A DNA stretch of 29,067 nucleotides from an uncultured Clostridia bacterium (GTDB lineage: Bacteria > Bacillota > Clostridia > UBA1381), in contig CAJUEZ010000021.1 in the NCBI GenBank assembly GCA_910585485.1, positions 1 to 29,067 of the forward strand, read 5' to 3'. Positions 24,012 to 29,067 of this stretch are shown piece after piece. The stretch's first letter is position 1, and each line of letters opens with the position of its first letter. The notes below the pieces were generated by a model that was not told the DNA's origin, did no database searches, and saw only the letters and a list, made by a program, of their open reading frames with translations. The position numbers were made by a program, and so were the translations under genes.

Positions 24012-25304
24012 TTATAACAGCACGCCCTGATTTACTACTATATCTCCGTTTACAATAACGTATTCCGGTTTTCCCCGAAGCTTAAATCCGTTATACGGAG
24101 AATTTTTACTTTTTGAGTGAAGCTTTGAAATATCCACGGTCCATTCTTCTTCAGGATTAAAAATCGTCACATCCGCAATACTTCCCACGGATAAATTTCC
24201 TTTGCTTAATCCCAATATTTTAGATGGATTAACCGACATTTTTTCTATAAGTTCATTTAATGTTAAAATACCCGGTTTTACAAGGTACTCAAGACTCAGT
24301 CCAAGCGATGTTTCAAAACCTACAATTCCGTTTAGCGCAAGCGCAAATTCGCAGTTCTTTTCGTCAATATGATGCGGTGCATGGTCAGTTACAATACAAT
24401 CAATCGTTCCGTCTTTTAATCCTTCTTTTATCGCTTCCACATCATCATCAGTTCTTAAAGGCGGATTCATTTTAGCGTTTGTGTTAAAGCCTTCAACTGC
24501 CTTTTCCGTAAGAGTAAAATAATGCGGGCATGTTTCACAAGTAACTCTGACTCCACGTTTTTTTGCCTGTCTTACCAGTTCTACCGAACCTCTTGTGCTG
24601 ACATGCGCAACGTGTATTGCCGTGCCGGTGGCTTCCGCTATAATAATATCTCGCGAAACCATTACCTCTTCCGCCGCCCTTGTGATTCCCTTTAATCCAA
24701 GAGAGGTTGCCATATATCCCTCATTCATATGTCCGCCATCCGCAAGTCCCATATCCTCACAGTGCGATATGACGGTCATATCAAACATATCGGCATATTC
24801 CATAGCGCGTCTCATAAGTCCCGAAGCTGTCACCGGGCGTCCGTCATCAGATATTGCCACCGCTCCGGCGAATTTCAGTTCACCTATCTCAGCAAGTTCC
24901 TTGCCTTCAAGTCCTTTTGAAATCGCGCCAATCGGATACACATTTACATAACCTGTTTCTTTTGCCTTTGACTTTATATAAGCAACAACCGCTTCATTAT
25001 CTATAACAGGACTTGTATTAGGCATACAAGCAACAGAAGTAATACCGCCCATTGCGGCGCTTCTTGTGCCCGTCTCTATATCCTCTTTATACTCCTGTCC
25101 CGGATCTCTTAAATGGCAGTGCATATCCACAAGTCCCGGAGACACTATTTTCCCCGACGCGTCTATGATTTCCATATCAATGCCTTCAAGATCAATGTCA
25201 TCACCCACATCAGCGATAACACCTTTATCAATATATATATCCGTGACTTTGTCAATTCTATTTGCGGGATCTATCACTCTTCCGCCCTTTATCAATATCT
25301 TCAT
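24012..25304 (-). CDS. pyrC: Dihydroorotase (class I)
   Basis: Zinc enzyme that closes carbamoyl aspartate to dihydroorotate. The 430 residues are typical of the class I amidohydrolase type. They include DMHCHLRDPGQEYKEDIETG, with the His-x-His metal pair. Further metal-site His residues lie in VISHCEDM and IHVAHVST, and the catalytic Asp in CIVTDHAPH. The metal-binding residues appear intact, so it is an active enzyme rather than an inactive pyrC-like partner of PyrB. AAAGGAG precedes the ATG. It is separated from pyrB by 18 bp. Confidence 0.96.
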   Translation of the reverse strand: MKILIKGGRVIDPANRIDKVTDIYIDKGVIADVGDDIDLEGIDMEIIDASGKIVSPGLVDMHCHLRDPGQEYKEDIETGTRSAAMGGITSVACMPNTSPVIDNEAVVAYIKSKAKETGYVNVYPIGAISKGLEGKELAEIGELKFAGAVAISDDGRPVTASGLMRRAMEYADMFDMTVISHCEDMGLADGGHMNEGYMATSLGLKGITRAAEEVMVSRDIIIAEATGTAIHVAHVSTRGSVELVRQAKKRGVRVTCETCPHYFTLTEKAVEGFNTNAKMNPPLRTDDDVEAIKEGLKDGTIDCIVTDHAPHHIDEKNCEFALALNGIVGFETSLGLSLEYLVKPGILTLNELIEKMSVNPSKILGLSKGNLSVGSIADVTIFNPEEEWTVDISKLHSKSKNSPYNGFKLRGKPEYVIVNGDIVVNQGVLL

Positions 25305-25322
25305 TTATGAAATCTCCTTTCG

Positions 25323-26243
25323 TTATTCTTCAAACCCGCCGCGTGATAATATGTACATTACAGCCATTCTTACCGCAACTCCATTAGTAACCTGCTCGTT
25401 TATAACGCTTTGATCTCCGTCAATTACATTGCTTGAAAATTCTACACCGCGGTTTACCGGTCCCGGATGCATAACAAGAGCGTCAGGCTTAGCAAATTTC
25501 AAACGTTTCTCGTCTACCCCGAAAAACCTGTAATATTCCCTCAAACTCGGGAATAATCCGCTTTTTTGTCTTTCAAGCTGAATGCGAAGTCCCATTACTA
25601 CATCCGCGTCCACAATAGCCTCATGGACGCTTTTAAATACTTTAACTCCCATCTGCTCCATTCCCTGAGGGATAAGAGTGCTCGGTCCTCCAACGCTCAC
25701 TTCCGCTCCGAGTTTTGTAAGACCATAAATGTTGCTTCTCACTACTCTGCTATGGTAAATATCGCCTATTATCGCAACCTTAAGACCTTTTATGCCGCCC
25801 TTTTTCTCAATTATTGTAAGCATGTCCAACAAAGCCTGCGTCGGATGCTCGTCCATTCCGTCACCTGCGTTTATAACAGACGCGCTCACAAGCGGCGCTA
25901 TAAGGTGCGGCGCACCACTCATACTATGACGCATTACAAGAATGTCTGTACCCATGGCATTTATTGTGTTAGCCGTATCTATTAAGGTCTCACCCTTCTG
26001 AACGGAGGAGCCGCTCGCCGTGATGTTTGCCGCTGTCGCGCTCATATATTTTGCCGCCAATTCAAACGACAGCCTTGTCCTCGTACTGTTCTCATAAAAT
26101 AAATTAACAACGCATTTTCCCTGCAGATGCGGTGTTTTCTTAGTCGGCTGCTGAAGAATCATCTTCATTGTAGCCGCAGTATCAAGAATATTTTGTATGT
26201 TTTCAGCGCTTAAATCCTTAAGCCCCAGCAAATCTTTTTTCAT
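25323..26243 (-). CDS. pyrB: Aspartate carbamoyltransferase catalytic subunit
   Basis: Joins carbamoyl phosphate and aspartate, the first committed step of pyrimidine synthesis. The 306 residues contain FYENSTRTRLSFE (carbamoyl-phosphate binding), GDGMDEHPTQALLDM, and MGLRIQLERQ with VMHPGPVNRG (aspartate-binding loop). No pyrI regulatory-chain gene adjoins. The ATG overlaps the pyrR stop by 4 bp (ATGA), with AAGGAGG upstream, indicating coupled translation. Confidence 0.97.
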   Translation of the reverse strand: MKKDLLGLKDLSAENIQNILDTAATMKMILQQPTKKTPHLQGKCVVNLFYENSTRTRLSFELAAKYMSATAANITASGSSVQKGETLIDTANTINAMGTDILVMRHSMSGAPHLIAPLVSASVINAGDGMDEHPTQALLDMLTIIEKKGGIKGLKVAIIGDIYHSRVVRSNIYGLTKLGAEVSVGGPSTLIPQGMEQMGVKVFKSVHEAIVDADVVMGLRIQLERQKSGLFPSLREYYRFFGVDEKRLKFAKPDALVMHPGPVNRGVEFSSNVIDGDQSVINEQVTNGVAVRMAVMYILSRGGFEE

Positions 26244-26797
26244 TTCTGAATTTCCTCCTTACCGCACAGCGACACCTTTTTTAAATTACCGTTTTCTACG
26301 ACTACATCAATATATTCCTCTTTAGAAGTCGGAACGTCTTTCCCTTTATAGTCCGCGCTTATCGGAAGTTCCCTTCCGCCTCTGTCTATTAACACGGCAA
26401 GTTCAATCTTTTCAGGGCGTCCCATATCAAATAACTCTTCCATAGCCGCTCTAATAGTCCTTCCTGAGTAAAGAACATCATCTACCAGTATAATTTTTTT
26501 ATCCTCAATCGAAAACGCTATATCATTTCCCGCTACAACCGGGTGTTCACCGAGCCGGGTAAGGTCATCACGATAAAAAGTTATATCAATACTACCCATA
26601 TTTAAACGTATGCCTTCGATTTCCTCTATTTTATCGGTTAATAACTTTGCCATCGACACGCCTTTGGTCTGAATACCTATTATAACGAGATTTTCCGCCC
26701 CTTTGTTCCGTTCAAGAATTTCATAAGCCATTCGGCTTACGGCCCTTTTCACAGTAGCCGAGTCCATAAGCACTGTTTTTTCTGAATATTTCGCCAT
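26240..26797 (-). CDS. pyrR: PyrR bifunctional pyrimidine regulator / uracil phosphoribosyltransferase
   Basis: In Firmicutes PyrR binds pyr mRNA when UMP is high and favours termination. It also has uracil phosphoribosyltransferase activity. The 185 residues contain the PRPP-binding motif KIILVDDVLYSGRT, a family hallmark, and IIGIQTKGVSMAKLL. GGAGGGTGAT lies before the ATG. It is the first gene of the operon, overlapping pyrB by 4 bp. A promoter at 26837-26865 leaves only about 33 nt of leader, with no hairpin set resembling the PyrR antiterminator, so its regulatory target here is unclear. Confidence 0.96.
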   Translation of the reverse strand: MAKYSEKTVLMDSATVKRAVSRMAYEILERNKGAENLVIIGIQTKGVSMAKLLTDKIEEIEGIRLNMGSIDITFYRDDLTRLGEHPVVAGNDIAFSIEDKKIILVDDVLYSGRTIRAAMEELFDMGRPEKIELAVLIDRGGRELPISADYKGKDVPTSKEEYIDVVVENGNLKKVSLCGKEEIQK

Positions 26798-26836
26798 TTA
26801 ATCACCCTCCGCTTTTCACACCGCATTCTTCACATT

Positions 26837-26865
26837 ATTATATAACAAATTTAAATATTTGTCTA
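26837..26865 (-). promoter_or_regulatory. SigA promoter of the pyr operon with an inverted repeat in the spacer
   Basis: Minus strand: TAGACA (26860-26865), 17-bp spacer, perfect TATAAT (26837-26842). The spacer and part of the -35 contain ACAAAT and ATTTGT as inverted arms (26845-26850 and 26857-26862), a possible operator. Confidence 0.7.
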
Positions 26866-26932
26866 TACATTGATAAAATATTCAAAAAAATTATTATTTT
26901 ATATTTTTTCTCAACTTTTTTACAAATTACTA

Positions 26933-26961
26933 TTGCAGTTTATGTAAATTTCTGATAGAAT
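26933..26961 (+). promoter_or_regulatory. SigA promoter of the WalR-like operon
   Basis: TTGCAG (26933-26938), 17-bp spacer, TAGAAT (26956-26961), with TGA directly before the -10 (extended -10). It is divergent from the pyr promoter, about 70 bp apart. A TATACT sequence nearer the gene lacks a -35. Confidence 0.6.
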
Positions 26962-27025
26962 ATATGTAATAATAATGAAAAATCTGTAACATTGTATACT
27001 ATATGTTGTGAAAGGATTGAAATAA

Positions 27026-27724
27026 ATGGAGAGAACTATACTCATTATCGAAGACGAACAAAACATAAGTGACATTCTCACATTTTCACTTAACAAGGAA
27101 GGTTATAAAACAATGGCCGCGCTTGACGGAATTAAAGGTCTTGAAATGGCATTAAGTGAAAATCCCGATTTAATACTTCTTGACGTCATGCTTCCCGGCA
27201 TGGATGGATTTGAAGTTTGCAAGAAGGTTCGTGAGACATCTCAGGTTCCTATTATCATGCTTACCGCGCGCGAAGACGAGGTTGATAAGGTGTTGGGTCT
27301 TGAACTTGGCGCTGATGACTATATCACAAAACCGTATTCTATGCGTGAACTTACCGCAAGAGTAAAGGCAAATCTAAGACGCAGCTCTGTTCAGATTCTT
27401 CCCGAAAACGAGCCTGAAAATCAAGACACTATTAATTCGGGAGAACTTTCAATCAATGTCGAGCGTTATGAAGTTTCCAAAAACGGAAAAATTATTGATA
27501 TAACTCTCAGAGAATTTGAACTTCTGAAGTTTCTTGCGATGCAGCCCGACAAAATTTTCTCAAGAGAAAAGCTTTTGGAAAACGTATGGGGATATGAATA
27601 TTACGGCGATGTCCGCACAGTTGACGTTACTGTAAGACGCTTAAGAGAAAAAATCGAAGATGATCCAAGCATGCCAAAATATATAATCACCAAAAGAGGC
27701 GTGGGATACTATTTTAATAAATAA
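27026..27724 (+). CDS. walR: OmpR-family response regulator, WalR-like
   Basis: Two-component response regulator that binds DNA. The 232 residues have a receiver domain with acidic residues Glu 9 and Asp 10, phospho-acceptor Asp 53 (LLDVMLPG) and Lys in the TKPY turn. The winged-helix DNA-binding domain contains WGYEYYGDVRTVDVTVRRL and KRGVGYYF. This C-terminal half is very close to WalR (YycF), the essential cell-wall homeostasis regulator of Firmicutes, though PhoP-type regulators share much of it. An AAAGGA site precedes the ATG. A histidine kinase gene follows 67 bp on, separated by a hairpin. The WalR name is likely but not proven without the downstream walHI-type genes. Confidence 0.88.
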   Translation: MERTILIIEDEQNISDILTFSLNKEGYKTMAALDGIKGLEMALSENPDLILLDVMLPGMDGFEVCKKVRETSQVPIIMLTAREDEVDKVLGLELGADDYITKPYSMRELTARVKANLRRSSVQILPENEPENQDTINSGELSINVERYEVSKNGKIIDITLREFELLKFLAMQPDKIFSREKLLENVWGYEYYGDVRTVDVTVRRLREKIEDDPSMPKYIITKRGVGYYFNK

Positions 27725-27733
27725 TCAATTTTG

Positions 27734-27760
27734 CACCCGAAACATTCCTTGTTTTGGGTG
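27734..27760 (+). terminator. Hairpin between the response regulator and kinase genes
   Basis: Arms CACCCGAAACA (27734-27744) and 27750-27760, 11 bp with one G-U pair, loop TTCCT, followed by TTTCT. A partial terminator that could leave less kinase than regulator mRNA is plausible. Confidence 0.7.
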
Positions 27761-27791
27761 TTTCTCAATATTTTAAGAAAGGCTTTATTTT

Positions 27792-29067
27792 ATGTTTAAA
27801 AGTATTCGATGGAAAATAACAATTATCTTTGTGACGCTTGTGTTATCTACCGAACTTCTTATAGGTTGCTTTAACATTTTCGGAATTATAAACCATTATC
27901 ACAGAGATTTTTCTGATAGTATTAATAATGTTTTTACAACAGATATAAAAAATGATCTTCTTGGCGCGGCTAATGAAATCAGCATTCCAAGCGAAAAGGC
28001 TGATGATGATTCAATTATTTTAGACGAGTCTGTGCGAAACAATCTGAATATGATAAATAATATTCTCTCTTCACATTCAGGTCGGCTTGGTATAACCGCT
28101 TCAAGGTTTTATTGTATTGTTGACGGAGAAACAAGCGAGATTCTTATGTCTTCTAACGGTATCACCTCAACTGAAAATACCGCCGTTTTGTCAAATGCTT
28201 TTAACGGCAACGAAGCTAAGGAAACTCGTATTTCCAAAAACTATATGGACTATGCTTTTCCTCTCCATAGCGGCGATAAAGTAAAATACATCGTATATAT
28301 AAAAGACACGTGTCAGACCCAATCTTCGGTTGTAAGCAGTATGATACAAATTTTGCTTATTTCCCTGCTGTTATCCTTAATCTTGTCTATGATTATCGGA
28401 AGAATCATTTCAAGATTTATAACATCCCCCATCCAAGAACTGTCTATACAGGCGCGTAAACTTGCAGACGGCGACATAAACGCGCTCCAAAAATCAGATC
28501 TTACCGATGAAATTGGTAATCTTACAAATTCGCTCATTTATCTTGCCCATACGCGCAAGCAGTCTTCTGACCAAGCAATGGGAGAAAAAACAAAAGTTGA
28601 AACTATTCTGCAAAATATGAACGACGGTATCTTAGCGTTTGATTTAAAAGGAAAGCTAATCCATTTTAATCCGGAAGCCAAAAGACTTCTCAAGCGCCGT
28701 TATCTTGACGATATACGCTTTGATAGATTTTTCAAAGAGATTAACGCAAATATCACTCTCGGCGACTTGCTTTATATGAAACCCGACGGAAGTGTTGAGC
28801 GTGAAGTGAAGCTTGCCAATCAATATTTGAGACTTAATTTCGCAACATTTAAAGCAGACAATAAAGTAGGCGGAATTATCGTAATTATTCATGATATAAC
28901 AAAGCAGGAAAAGCTGGAACAATCCAGACGTGATTTTGTCGCGAATGTGTCCCATGAACTTCGCACCCCGCTTACAACTATCAAATCCTACTCGGAAACT
29001 CTCGCGGATATGCCCGATGTTGACAGGGAACTTCAAATACGTTTCCTTGACGTCATAGCATCTGAAT
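27792..29067 (+). CDS. walK: Sensor histidine kinase, WalK-like, N-terminal part (cut by window end)
   Basis: Membrane sensor that phosphorylates the preceding regulator. From the ATG at 27792 the frame is open for 425 residues to the window end with no stop. The order of parts is: membrane segment (about 9-31), extracellular sensing region (about 35-180), second membrane segment (about 183-205), HAMP (about 205-258) and a PAS domain (about 268-370). A HisKA domain follows, with VSHELRTPLTTIKSYSETL; His 388 is the phosphorylation site. The ATPase domain lies beyond the window. AGAAAGG lies 9 bases before the ATG. The HAMP-PAS-HisKA order and partner favour WalK over PhoR. The extracellular domain could not be assigned to a known fold. 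Confidence 0.88.
   Translation, partial: MFKSIRWKITIIFVTLVLSTELLIGCFNIFGIINHYHRDFSDSINNVFTTDIKNDLLGAANEISIPSEKADDDSIILDESVRNNLNMINNILSSHSGRLGITASRFYCIVDGETSEILMSSNGITSTENTAVLSNAFNGNEAKETRISKNYMDYAFPLHSGDKVKYIVYIKDTCQTQSSVVSSMIQILLISLLLSLILSMIIGRIISRFITSPIQELSIQARKLADGDINALQKSDLTDEIGNLTNSLIYLAHTRKQSSDQAMGEKTKVETILQNMNDGILAFDLKGKLIHFNPEAKRLLKRRYLDDIRFDRFFKEINANITLGDLLYMKPDGSVEREVKLANQYLRLNFATFKADNKVGGIIVIIHDITKQEKLEQSRRDFVANVSHELRTPLTTIKSYSETLADMPDVDRELQIRFLDVIASE

Noticed and set aside
28313..29036. Minus-strand frames near the window end
   Set aside because: They lie opposite the histidine kinase, whose frame is open throughout and carries clear HAMP, PAS and HisKA motifs.

Overview
The window is a stretch of chromosome from a low-GC, spore-forming, Gram-positive bacterium, most likely an anaerobic member of the Clostridia. 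The evidence is AT-rich DNA, AGGAGG-type ribosome binding sites before most genes, the sporulation genes spoIIGA, sigE and sigG, a primase/SigA pair, a flavodiiron-type protein, and a pyrimidine operon with the NAD-linked PyrK/PyrD dihydroorotate dehydrogenase. I cannot name the genus. No rRNA, tRNA, CRISPR array, insertion sequence or prophage is visible. The content is core and household genes rather than an island.

Layout. 1-374 (minus): 5' part of an M18 aminopeptidase. 577-3988 (plus): an Ogg-type DNA glycosylase, a cysteine-rich zinc-ribbon protein of unknown function, class II fructose-bisphosphate aldolase and a membrane-anchored polysaccharide deacetylase. From 4016 to 26797 every gene is on the minus strand. 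Listed by rising coordinate they are: LTA synthase-like protein, S41 protease, CdaR/PucR-type regulator, sigG, sigE, spoIIGA, galK, thrC, a small P-loop protein, pgi, an FprA-like flavoprotein, prmA, sigA, dnaG, and the pyrimidine operon pyrD-pyrK-pyrF-pyrC-pyrB-pyrR. At 27026 the plus strand resumes with a WalR-like response regulator and its histidine kinase, which is cut by the window end.

How the genes work together. SpoIIGA is the membrane protease expected to activate pro-SigE, and SigG is the late forespore sigma factor. The spoIIGA promoter has a perfect -35 and a perfect -10 separated by 21 bp, with two 0A-box sequences upstream, as expected for Spo0A-activated SigA transcription. 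The six pyr genes are nearly contiguous and cover aspartate transcarbamylase to OMP decarboxylase except orotate phosphoribosyltransferase; carbamoyl-phosphate synthase is also absent here. The WalRK-like pair, LTA synthase-like protein, deacetylase and S41 protease belong to envelope biology.

The most notable observations are: a flavodiiron-like protein in which two of six iron ligands are changed; a probable leaderless DNA glycosylase mRNA; the Spo0A-type promoter; a hairpin that contains the deacetylase ribosome binding site; a pyrR operon with no visible attenuator; and a recurring arrangement in which a hairpin sits directly against the ribosome binding site of the next gene. I did not see a clear, self-contained novel system such as a defence island. 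The unexplained proteins are the zinc-ribbon protein (1521-2135) and the P-loop protein (14050-14460).
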